From Methanobacteriota archaeon (GTDB lineage: Archaea > Thermoplasmatota > Poseidoniia > Poseidoniales > Poseidoniaceae), in NCBI GenBank assembly GCA_018623995.1, contig JAAZUV010000049.1, positions 1-8,820 of the forward strand: 8,820 nucleotides of DNA, in the 5' to 3' direction. Of the stretch, positions 1 through 6,391 are shown piece after piece (within the stretch, counting starts at the first letter, position 1; each line of letters opens with the position of its first letter). The notes below the pieces were generated by a model. The model was not told the DNA's origin and ran no database searches. It worked only from the letters and a program-made list of their open reading frames with translations. Made by a program: the position numbers and the translations under genes.

Positions 1-247
1 GATGCTGGAGTGCATAGGTGAATCCCAATCGAACTGCTTCTCCCTTGCCCTTTGAAGGTTGGACCAAGACGACACAACCACTCTCAGCGCCAACTTGTTG
101 GGATGAATCCGTACTCTTTCCATCAACAATGACGATATCGGACTGCCAACCCTCTTCTTCAAGCGATGCATGAGGTATTGTATTCAACACCGCACGTAAT
201 CCCTCTGCTTCATTGAGGACAGGTAGGAGAATCATCAAACGTTTCAC
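1..247 (-). CDS. Glycosyltransferase family 2, N-terminal fragment (runs off left edge)
   Basis: Only the first 82 or so residues are inside the window. The translation begins MKRLMILLPVLNEAEG, the first beta strand and nucleotide-binding loop of GT-A fold family 2 enzymes. It continues to VIVDGKSTDSS, the counterpart of the VDDGSTD motif, and then SKGKGEAVRLGF, which matches the KGxGxAxRxG segment of dolichyl-phosphate mannosyltransferase-like members. Enzymes of this kind move a sugar from a nucleotide donor to a lipid carrier or glycan on the cytosolic face of the membrane. The later DxD and acceptor regions are off the edge, so the substrate cannot be told. The GTG start is preceded by an in-frame TAA 12 nt upstream and by AAGGA at good spacing. 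The gene lies 26 nt after the large membrane-protein gene on the same strand, so the two are probably co-transcribed. The motif has Gly-Lys where Asp-Gly is usual, which suggests a divergent subgroup. Confidence 0.85.
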   Translation of the reverse strand, partial: MKRLMILLPVLNEAEGLRAVLNTIPHASLEEEGWQSDIVIVDGKSTDSSQQVGAESGCVVLVQPSKGKGEAVRLGFTYALQH

Positions 248-253
248 GTTTGT

Positions 254-258
254 TCCTT
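254..258 (-). promoter_or_regulatory. Ribosome binding site of the GT2 gene
   Basis: AAGGA on the minus strand lies 6 nt before the GTG at 247. An in-frame stop lies just upstream, so this site supports GTG as the start rather than the ATG four codons further in. Confidence 0.55.
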
Positions 259-273
259 ACAGAAGGTTGCTTT

Positions 274-2610
274 TCATGCCTTCGCAGGAATTACTCGATT
301 CAATTCCAAATGATGAATCCGTAAGCCAGTGGAATCAACGATTTGTGAACTTCGGCCAGAAAATCCGAGAGGGTTGATCCAAGATGAACCATCTGAATTC
401 AATTCGAATTTAACATGAAGTCGCTGATCGAGTTGGACATTTTGACACGCCATGTTCCAACCTCCTGACTTCTCTAAGCTCAAGGATTGATCATTGAACC
501 TAACCGAATAGTCTTCAAACGAACCAATTTGTTCGTACACAAGACAGACCTTGTACAGCCCTTGCAGACTCGTTTGATCCACGATATCATTCCAAACAAA
601 GGTTCCTTTTTGATTTAGAACAATCCGATCTCCACCTCGCTCGAGTGGATCATTGAAACGGTGGTCGCGCCAAGGATCTCCCTCCAATGCACATCCCTTC
701 TTTGAAACGCATTCATCTTGGTTGAGCGCGATAGCGAAGGTGACTCTCGATGGTGATGGTTCGCTCCAAAGTTTCCAATATCGCGCTCCGGAGAACTCCT
801 GTTCCATGCTCCAATAGGGTGATGGGCCCAAAGTCAATGCAATCGCTCCAATGGGGCTTGAAACGGCATAACCAATGCCAAGTCGGTCCAGGGTTTCGAT
901 ATCATCCATACGAATGGCCGTTGTTGCCGGACCCTGTATGGATTCATCCAATGTCAAAAGCCCGAGTGTTGGGGTGCTTGTGGTCTGAATTGAAGCATCA
1001 AACGCGTAACTGTGACCCCAATGAACGTTTTCAGAATACACGAACTTGTCGGGTGGATGATTCATCAGATACGATCGAAGTTCAGCATCGCCCGATGTTG
1101 TTGCATGAAGTTCCTCATGCGTTGACAGACTGGTCAACAAACCAACGCTCATCATCGATCCGATGACGAGCATGACGAGGAAAATCGTGCTGTACAACGG
1201 TCGAATGAATGGATCCATTTCCAATCCGAACCATGCTTTTTCATCACCGACGGTTGTCAACGAGGTCGATCGACTTGCAAGTAACCCTACAATCACTGCA
1301 AGAGGGACATGATAGGCATGCAAAGCCATCGAATAAAGCGTGTAAGAAAGGAGGCTGAGAAGCTGGATGTTTGCCAATCCTTCGATGAGATGTACGAATG
1401 AAAGAAGCCACAACGCTAGGAACCAAAGTGAGAGCAGTCGGATTTCGAGAGTCTTACGTCCCATGAAAATCGCTATGCTTGCAAAGAGCATTAGCGGTCC
1501 ATTGAACATGAGCATAGGTTTTCCGCCCTGCCATCCATACTCTGCGAAGACTGGCTCACTCAGCATGCGTGGTGCGAAATAGATGAGGGCGATGATGAAC
1601 ATCGAGGTTACAATGAGAATGGACGTAAGGAAGATCGGTTTTTGTTGGGATTGTTCCTCGTCGGACAATCGTACACGAGAAAGGAGGCTGGCAACAAGCA
1701 ACGCAGCGAGGTAGATCGCTCCAGTCGGATGGATGAGGACGGTGCAGATTGAGAGAAATACAAAAGCGAGGAGATGATACCGGAGCGACTGTTGAATTGG
1801 GCGAAGAACGATCATCAATCCAACGATCAATCCCAATTGACTCGCTGCGGTAGGGTAGCCTGAATCAAACACTTTTGCAAACAATGCGAACGATGCGCCC
1901 ATGGCTAGAACACTTGAAGCACCTGCGCCGAGCCGGTCCATGCTTCCCCAAATCCCGAGGAGAAGGGCGAAGAGGGAGAGATGGCCCAAAACGAGAATGG
2001 ATTGTTCAATCGATGATCCTGTCACGCTGACAATCCAGGCGAGAAGTGTTGGAAACGCGGGTGGATATGTCCACAATCCTGCATTGGGTGCTGGGACCTC
2101 GAACGTGCCAGACAGGGCGACATGGCTTGCAAGTGTGCTGAAACCAATCCAATCAACACCAAATGGGCGATCAAACATGATGATTGGGACCAGTGTAAGG
2201 AGACAAAAGCACCCCGCTGCAATCTGCAGCAATGGGTTTCGGTTGCTTTGGAACCATTGCTGAGCAGCAACTTCCTGTTCAATTTCAGGCTCAGATTCAC
2301 TCAGAACGAGGCCATGGATTGCAGCTTCCATTTTTTGCCATTGCGTGTATGTGGATCGCTCGACCTGGACTTTGCGGAACAAAAAAGCAATGGATAATGC
2401 GTTGATGACCATGAGTGCAATCGTCAAATTCGTTACACTCCATGCTTGAAGGACAAACAACAAACCTGATGTTCCATACATGGCCAAAAGCCCGATTGGG
2501 AAACACAACAACGCCTTGCGGAAGGTATCTGCAGAAGCATCCAGAATGCGTAACAAGGCTAGACCAGGAGCAATGGTCGGAAGGAGAATTGCCATCACAA
2601 CCTCCCACAT
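274..2610 (-). CDS. Large multi-pass membrane protein, probable GT-C-type glycosyltransferase
   Basis: A 778-residue protein if read from the ATG at 2610. A TTG at 2628 would add six residues; neither start has a convincing ribosome binding site. Hydrophobicity suggests about 13-15 membrane spans between residues 4 and 494. A charged, Glu-rich cytosolic-type loop lies around 79-126, and a soluble C-terminal half-domain of about 280 residues follows, with four cysteines (634, 640, 689, 722) and a beta-rich character. The first large loop after the fourth span contains MFDRPFGVDW (acidic residues 147 and 153) and later WTYPP near 181-184. Acidic residues in an outer loop near the N terminus followed by many helices is the usual architecture of GT-C enzymes using lipid-linked sugars, and the downstream neighbour is a GT2 enzyme. 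I do not recognise a specific family, so the role in surface glycan or glycoprotein assembly is inferred from architecture and context. It may instead be a non-catalytic membrane scaffold. Confidence 0.75.
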   Translation of the reverse strand: MWEVVMAILLPTIAPGLALLRILDASADTFRKALLCFPIGLLAMYGTSGLLFVLQAWSVTNLTIALMVINALSIAFLFRKVQVERSTYTQWQKMEAAIHGLVLSESEPEIEQEVAAQQWFQSNRNPLLQIAAGCFCLLTLVPIIMFDRPFGVDWIGFSTLASHVALSGTFEVPAPNAGLWTYPPAFPTLLAWIVSVTGSSIEQSILVLGHLSLFALLLGIWGSMDRLGAGASSVLAMGASFALFAKVFDSGYPTAASQLGLIVGLMIVLRPIQQSLRYHLLAFVFLSICTVLIHPTGAIYLAALLVASLLSRVRLSDEEQSQQKPIFLTSILIVTSMFIIALIYFAPRMLSEPVFAEYGWQGGKPMLMFNGPLMLFASIAIFMGRKTLEIRLLSLWFLALWLLSFVHLIEGLANIQLLSLLSYTLYSMALHAYHVPLAVIVGLLASRSTSLTTVGDEKAWFGLEMDPFIRPLYSTIFLVMLVIGSMMSVGLLTSLSTHEELHATTSGDAELRSYLMNHPPDKFVYSENVHWGHSYAFDASIQTTSTPTLGLLTLDESIQGPATTAIRMDDIETLDRLGIGYAVSSPIGAIALTLGPSPYWSMEQEFSGARYWKLWSEPSPSRVTFAIALNQDECVSKKGCALEGDPWRDHRFNDPLERGGDRIVLNQKGTFVWNDIVDQTSLQGLYKVCLVYEQIGSFEDYSVRFNDQSLSLEKSGGWNMACQNVQLDQRLHVKFELNSDGSSWINPLGFSGRSSQIVDSTGLRIHHLELNRVIPAKA

Positions 2611-2639
2611 GCTTGTCCGCTGGTTCAAGCATCACATCA

Positions 2640-2655
2640 AGTTCATGCATGAACT
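2640..2655. promoter_or_regulatory. Perfect 16-bp palindrome in a divergent promoter region
   Basis: AGTTCATGCATGAACT is identical to its reverse complement. It sits in the 72-nt gap between the minus-strand membrane-protein gene and the plus-strand M23 gene, about 29 nt before the ATG of the first and 27 nt before that of the second. A site of this form and place suits a dimeric helix-turn-helix repressor controlling both genes. No clear TATA box is visible in the gap. Function is inferred; the symmetry is directly visible. Confidence 0.45.
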
Positions 2656-2659
2656 CTTA

Positions 2660-2666
2660 GAGGTGA
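2660..2666 (+). promoter_or_regulatory. Shine-Dalgarno-like site upstream of the M23 gene
   Basis: GAGGTGA is a strong match to the anti-Shine-Dalgarno complement, but it lies 16 nt before the ATG at 2683, further than usual. No other in-frame ATG, GTG or TTG lies between the in-frame TGA at 2650 and 2683, so ATG 2683 remains the best start. Confidence 0.35.
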
Positions 2667-2682
2667 ATCTCTTCTTACGCTC

Positions 2683-3297
2683 ATGTGGGGTTGTCCAGAC
2701 CGAGCAGGAAGTGGAGAGAATACGTTCCATCCAATCGTTCTTCTCCCAGATGAATACTGGGTCCTGAATCTTCAGAAACCACAAACGACGTGGAATCAAC
2801 AGTACGAATATACGGTTGGTCGGTACGATGAGGATCGTAGAGGAATGTACACACAAGACCTGTTTGGAGGTGAGCGAACCATCCACGTTGGCCTTGATAT
2901 TGGAGGTCCTGCACAAACACCGATTTTTGCGTTTGAGGACGGAAGGATTCACAGTTTCACAGACAACCATGAGGATGGATCCTACGGCCCAACCATCATC
3001 ACAGAACACTCAATCGAGATTGATGGTGAACAGCAAACCATCTGGGTTCTTCACGGTCACTTGTCACGTGAATCATTGAACGGATTGGTTGCAGGCGCAC
3101 CCATCTCGAAAGGCGATGCGATTGGAAAGATGGGTGAAGAATATGAAAACGGGGGCTGGCCACCGCATGTCCACATACAGTTATCTTTGGTCGAACCGAC
3201 AGAACCAGATTTGCAAGGCGTTGTCTCTCCTGAACATCGAGATGATGCTCTCAAGCGTTATCCTGACCCTCGGAACATCCTCGGGCTACTCTATTGA
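2683..3297 (+). CDS. M23 (LytM-type) zinc metallopeptidase domain protein
   Basis: A 204-residue protein with the zinc site of family M23. HVGLDIG gives His68 and Asp72 (HxxxD), LHGHLS gives His124 and His126, and PPHVHIQ gives the HxH pair His162 and His164. The loop ENGGWPPHVH and the preceding ADN/YGPT-like stretch (residues 94-105) resemble the M23 module found fused to class III aminotransferases and phosphotransferases in other organisms, more than secreted murein hydrolases. There is no signal peptide or membrane span, so it should be cytosolic. Bacterial members cut Gly- or DAP-containing cross-bridges, but archaea of this type lack murein, so the substrate is unknown. The gene is divergent from the glycosyltransferase pair across a palindrome and convergent, with a 12-bp overlap, with the isomerase gene. 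All metal ligands are present, so an active enzyme is likely. Confidence 0.88.
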   Translation: MWGCPDRAGSGENTFHPIVLLPDEYWVLNLQKPQTTWNQQYEYTVGRYDEDRRGMYTQDLFGGERTIHVGLDIGGPAQTPIFAFEDGRIHSFTDNHEDGSYGPTIITEHSIEIDGEQQTIWVLHGHLSRESLNGLVAGAPISKGDAIGKMGEEYENGGWPPHVHIQLSLVEPTEPDLQGVVSPEHRDDALKRYPDPRNILGLLY

Positions 3298-4386
3298 TGC
3301 ATCATCAGAAAGATAACCCTTCAAAGCTTGAATCGGACGAATGGCTGCCGGATCTTTGCCATGAAGCAATGCAAGGGCAATGGTGAGCCAATCCATGACA
3401 ATGCAGTGATGAAGAAGGACTTCCAGTAATGAGGTTCCCTCTCCATGAATTCTCCATGCAAAATCCGTTGGTGTATGTTCAATCATCCAATCGACTCGAC
3501 GGCGTACACGTGGATGCATTCCATCCCATGTCAGAATCAATATCGCTTGGTCTTCTCGAGCAGGATCGGCATCATCCGAGACGCCTCCCCATGCGACAAT
3601 TTCATTGTGATTCATCTCGGGAACAACTCCAATACGTGCGAAGCGCCCTGAATTTTCATTCAATTGATTCTTACATCGTACCAAGGCTGGTTGCATTTCT
3701 GTTGGTCCAAGCAATGCGATTGGATGTTCTCGAAGAGCCATCGCCAAGTCGAGTAACGGGGTGCCAGATGCGTTACGGAAATCATTTGCTTGACAAGCAT
3801 ACTCCAAACGAACAAGCATGGCTTCTCGCTCATCGTCACCTTGCTGAGGAATCAATCCCAGATGTTCCATCAACGCGAGTTGACGTGAAAACAAGTGGCC
3901 AAAGGCGGTACGTGGTGGCTGGCCACCGATGGATGGAATGAGGTGACAGTTTTCATGCAACTCGCAAAGGCCTGCGAGAACACCCCCTGTTGCGATAACG
4001 ACGACGGTGGCTCCTTGCTTGAGAGCCGACTCCGTTGCAGCAATGGTCTCCTCGGTGTTTCCGCTATGGGAAGTGGCCAGAATCAACCAGTCAGGCGTCC
4101 ACCACGATGGCAATTGGTAACCTCTGTGAACAATGAACGGCTTTGAACCTGAAGCATCAGCAATTCGTGCCAAGAAATCGCCCCCAGCAGCCGAGCCACC
4201 CATTCCGAAGCAGAGAACGCCATTCCAATCATTTGATTTGAGTTGTTGAAGCCATGGCAGATGTTTCTCATCGACTGCAGAGAAGCCATGTTCAAGATCG
4301 GAAACAAACGACTGGGTAAATCCAATCATACCTTCAGAATCCAATTGTTGAGACAAGTCGTCGATGCTGAGCATCTCATCGGCCAT
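3286..4386 (-). CDS. Bifunctional phosphoglucose/phosphomannose isomerase (SIS domain)
   Basis: Interconverts fructose 6-phosphate with glucose 6-phosphate and mannose 6-phosphate in the cytosol, linking glycolysis/gluconeogenesis to sugar-nucleotide synthesis. The 366-residue protein has two SIS domains. FGMGGSAAGGD (60-70) and TSHSGNTEET (105-114) form the sugar-phosphate loops. GGQPPRTAFG follows at 154-163. LNENSGR and PEMNHNEI supply Glu244 and His260, the pair that corresponds by spacing to the catalytic Glu203 and His219 of the Pyrobaculum aerophilum enzyme. It is longer than that roughly 300-residue enzyme, with an N-terminal extension of about 50 residues. I chose the ATG at 4386: the frame stays open to 4506, but the extra 40 codons overlap nmd3 and look like antisense-frame sequence. 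It is the last gene of the apparent ccm-nmd3 operon, 37 nt after nmd3. Whether both isomerase activities are present cannot be told from sequence alone. Confidence 0.93.
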   Translation of the reverse strand: MADEMLSIDDLSQQLDSEGMIGFTQSFVSDLEHGFSAVDEKHLPWLQQLKSNDWNGVLCFGMGGSAAGGDFLARIADASGSKPFIVHRGYQLPSWWTPDWLILATSHSGNTEETIAATESALKQGATVVVIATGGVLAGLCELHENCHLIPSIGGQPPRTAFGHLFSRQLALMEHLGLIPQQGDDEREAMLVRLEYACQANDFRNASGTPLLDLAMALREHPIALLGPTEMQPALVRCKNQLNENSGRFARIGVVPEMNHNEIVAWGGVSDDADPAREDQAILILTWDGMHPRVRRRVDWMIEHTPTDFAWRIHGEGTSLLEVLLHHCIVMDWLTIALALLHGKDPAAIRPIQALKGYLSDDASIE

Positions 4387-4395
4387 GGTTCTATG

Positions 4396-4410
4396 GAAGG
4401 TTTGACCTTC
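4396..4410 (-). promoter_or_regulatory. Short hairpin in the nmd3-isomerase gap
   Basis: GAAGGT and ACCTTC form a 6-bp stem with a 3-nt loop, ending 9 nt before the isomerase ATG in the 37-nt gap after nmd3. No run of U follows, so it is not a classical terminator. It could affect ribosome access or be chance. Confidence 0.25.
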
Positions 4411-4423
4411 ATATGGGCTCCTA

Positions 4424-5497
4424 TCAATTCGAGTGGTCAAGCGCCATATCGTGCAAGGCGATGAATTCGCCATCAATTCGAGCAAGACGCAATTGAGAAG
4501 CGCCATCGTAGTCCCAAGGAAGACGAACGGAGGTCATCTGCCACGTATTCGGATCCAAGAATTCAGCTGCAGAATTATCGCGATTGAGAATGTCCACGAC
4601 CATGTGATCGCCCATCTGCGACAATACTTTGACGCCATCGAGGTCTCGCCACGTTGCACCTGTGCGTTCTTGGCGAGAAATACGCTCCATGATGGCACCA
4701 TCCTTACTCCATGAACTCGGTCGCCACAAATCGCCTCGCCAGCGAACAACGTCGCCGAGGTCGTATCCAGGCTTTCGATAGAGAAGCGTCAATCGTGTCA
4801 CATCTACACCATCTTTTCGTCCCACGGTCGAATTCGTTTCTGTTACTTGGCCGCCCCAGTTCTCAATCAAATGACGACCCCATGCACGGGCGAGTCCTTT
4901 GGAACCCATGACAACATCGTATCCACCCGTTACAGGGCCTTCATTGGTGATGAAAAACATTGGATCATCGCTGAGTTGTTCGATAACATTGTCGAGACTT
5001 GCGCGTAGATTGTTGAGTTCACTCTCTTCAAGTCGTCGACCGGTTGAACGGAGTTGCACGGTCGCCTCGAAATAATTGCCAGCACGTCGTGTACAGGTTA
5101 AGCACACGCCGTTTGAACGGCGGGCTCTCATGGTGTGTTCTTCTGTGTACAGGAGGTCATCAATGACGCCTTCCATCTGCATGTGGAGCAATGTGTGTCG
5201 GTCTGAAACCGTACGTGGTTCGAATCCCAAACCGATTTCTTCTGCTCGTTCATGGAACGAGACGTTGCGTTGAATCAACTCGTCCCACAACGTATCTTCT
5301 GGGATGTTGACCCAACGGCCTTGAATATCGATCAGTCCACAACGAGCACATTGCGTGAAGTTCGTGTTTTCGGGGACAATGGCAAGTTTGGTTCGTTTTC
5401 GTGTGCATCCCTCACACATTTTGTCGGTGAACAGAGGTGGCTCGTTGCCGCACACGAGGCAAAAATCCCCACCTAGGTCACGACTCAATGAACTCAC
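4424..5497 (-). CDS. nmd3: NMD3-family large ribosomal subunit protein
   Basis: A 357-residue archaeal NMD3. In eukaryotes NMD3 is the adaptor that binds the pre-60S subunit and exports it; archaea have no nucleus, so the archaeal role is presumably in late 50S assembly or subunit quality control. Zinc-binding pairs are visible as CLVC (13-16), CEGC (28-31) and CARC (50-53), followed by CLTC (132-135) leading into TRRAGNYFEATVQLR, the family hallmark that starts the central domain. The C-terminal third (about 245-357) is a beta-rich OB/SH3-like region. The start is ambiguous. GTG 5497 overlaps the ccmD stop as GTGA, which suggests translational coupling. TTG 5488, three codons in, has AGGAG at the ideal 8-nt spacing. 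Either way the zinc fingers are intact. It lies in the same strand and apparent operon as the haem genes before it and the isomerase after it. Confidence 0.9.
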   Translation of the reverse strand: MSSLSRDLGGDFCLVCGNEPPLFTDKMCEGCTRKRTKLAIVPENTNFTQCARCGLIDIQGRWVNIPEDTLWDELIQRNVSFHERAEEIGLGFEPRTVSDRHTLLHMQMEGVIDDLLYTEEHTMRARRSNGVCLTCTRRAGNYFEATVQLRSTGRRLEESELNNLRASLDNVIEQLSDDPMFFITNEGPVTGGYDVVMGSKGLARAWGRHLIENWGGQVTETNSTVGRKDGVDVTRLTLLYRKPGYDLGDVVRWRGDLWRPSSWSKDGAIMERISRQERTGATWRDLDGVKVLSQMGDHMVVDILNRDNSAAEFLDPNTWQMTSVRLPWDYDGASQLRLARIDGEFIALHDMALDHSN

Positions 5498-5501
5498 TCC
5501 T
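5494..5501 (-). promoter_or_regulatory. Ribosome binding site at the ccmD-nmd3 junction
   Basis: AGGAGTGA on the minus strand closely matches the anti-Shine-Dalgarno complement. It contains the last bases of ccmD, including its TGA, and abuts the GTG at 5497. Its spacing (8 nt) better fits the TTG at 5488, so it bears on the choice of nmd3 start. Confidence 0.5.
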
Positions 5502-5652
5502 GTTCATGATCGGCCGTCTTGAAACTTCGTTCAACCGCTTCAATCCGCTTCTCGAGGTCGTTGCTACGTGCAAAAACCGTCCATGTCCAAAGGCCGATGG
5601 CAGCGAGCATGCCGAGATATGCCACAGCAAGATACGTCATCCCTTCCGCCAT
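5494..5652 (-). CDS. ccmD: CcmD-like small membrane protein (haem exporter accessory)
   Basis: A 52-residue reading frame starting MAEGMTYLAVAYLGM. It has one hydrophobic span (about residues 6-28, ending LWTWTVFAR) and then a highly charged, helical cytosolic tail (DLEKRIEAVERSF). That size and topology, one N-terminal span with a charged C-terminal coil, match bacterial CcmD, which stabilises CcmE release from the CcmABC complex. The position directly after ccmC, with only 2 nt between stop and start, supports the call more strongly than sequence identity, since CcmD is poorly conserved. GAGGTG lies 5 nt before the ATG. The TGA overlaps the GTG start of nmd3 by 4 nt. The alternative is an unrelated small membrane protein, which I consider less likely. 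Confidence 0.8.
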   Translation of the reverse strand: MAEGMTYLAVAYLGMLAAIGLWTWTVFARSNDLEKRIEAVERSFKTADHEQE

Positions 5653-5654
5653 GT

Positions 5655-6353
5655 TTACACCTCATCCTTTGCTTCTTGAATCCTTTCCAATCGTTGCTCG
5701 AGCGATGTGATTCGCATGCTCATCAGCACATGACCGGTGATGAAAACTGTGAACGAGACTGCGCCCAGAAGGAGAATAAGGGCCATTTCACCGTTGAGGC
5801 TTCCACTTTCTCCGCCACCAATCACTGGACCAGGGTGGCGAATTTGCCACAACCGCGTAGCGACGTACGTGACTGGAACGAGTACGAAACCAAACAGACC
5901 AAAGGTGGAGAAGGTATCTCTCGTTTCCACTCCATCAGGTTGGGCTTGCCTACCCAAAACGAGGAACATTGCAAGGAATGTGAGGAGTCCAAATGTATTC
6001 AATCGAACGTCTGTCCAATCCCAGGGTACGCCCCACTCTGCAGAACCCCACACCATACCGCTCCATACGGTCATCAAACCTGTGGCGAGACCAGCTTGTG
6101 CACCTGCAACATGCATTCTCCAACCGAGGTCAGAACGTTTGAAAAACCACAATGCGGAACCTACGAAAAGGAATCCAAAAGCGATGAATGCAGCCCAGGC
6201 TGCGGGTACGTGCCAGTAGAAAATCCGTTGAGCATCTGGCGATTCAAAAGCATTGATGGAAACGCTCGGTGCTTTGAGGAATGCAAGACCGAGGGTCATA
6301 CCAATTCCTATGAATCCAAGCAAGAGAATCACCTCTGCCAATCGCTTGGTCAT
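5655..6353 (-). CDS. ccmC: Cytochrome c maturation protein CcmC (haem handling)
   Basis: A 232-residue six-span membrane protein. CcmC binds haem at the outer face of the membrane and passes it to the chaperone CcmE. Visible family features are YWHVPAAW with His48, the tryptophan-rich loop WGVPWDWTDVRL (107-118), and WQIRHPGPV with His173; the two histidines correspond to the axial haem ligands of bacterial CcmC. Spans are near 8-26, 50-70, 86-105, 119-135, 150-167 and 190-212, followed by a charged tail. I chose ATG 6353, which has GGTGG 7 nt upstream. An ATG at 6419 in the same frame would overlap the preceding gene and adds a non-homologous leader. The Trp loop has one residue more between W113 and D115 than the bacterial WxWDxRL form. 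It lies 38 nt after the ccmA-ccmB fusion and 2 nt before ccmD. Confidence 0.95.
   Translation of the reverse strand: MTKRLAEVILLLGFIGIGMTLGLAFLKAPSVSINAFESPDAQRIFYWHVPAAWAAFIAFGFLFVGSALWFFKRSDLGWRMHVAGAQAGLATGLMTVWSGMVWGSAEWGVPWDWTDVRLNTFGLLTFLAMFLVLGRQAQPDGVETRDTFSTFGLFGFVLVPVTYVATRLWQIRHPGPVIGGGESGSLNGEMALILLLGAVSFTVFITGHVLMSMRITSLEQRLERIQEAKDEV
5658..5663 (-). promoter_or_regulatory. Ribosome binding site of ccmD
   Basis: GAGGTG on the minus strand ends 5 nt before the ATG at 5652 and overlaps the last codons of ccmC. It supports the ccmD start and translation closely tied to ccmC. Confidence 0.55.
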
Positions 6354-6391
6354 GCTTGTTCCACCGAACCTTTTGCTTTCAATAATTGCAT

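Noticed and set aside
750..1166. A 138-codon open frame on the plus strand
   Set aside because: It is antisense to the soluble tail of the large membrane protein and has no motif or start signal.
3295..3304. 10-bp palindrome TGATGCATCA at the convergent gene ends
   Set aside because: It is short enough to occur by chance several times per window on sequence odds and is mostly coding for the isomerase.
3429..3941. A 170-codon open frame on the plus strand
   Set aside because: It is antisense to the isomerase, whose catalytic motifs are intact, and shows no domain.
4387..4506. N-terminal extension of the isomerase
   Set aside because: It overlaps nmd3 and gives residues with no relation to the family; ATG 4386 gives a sensible N terminus.
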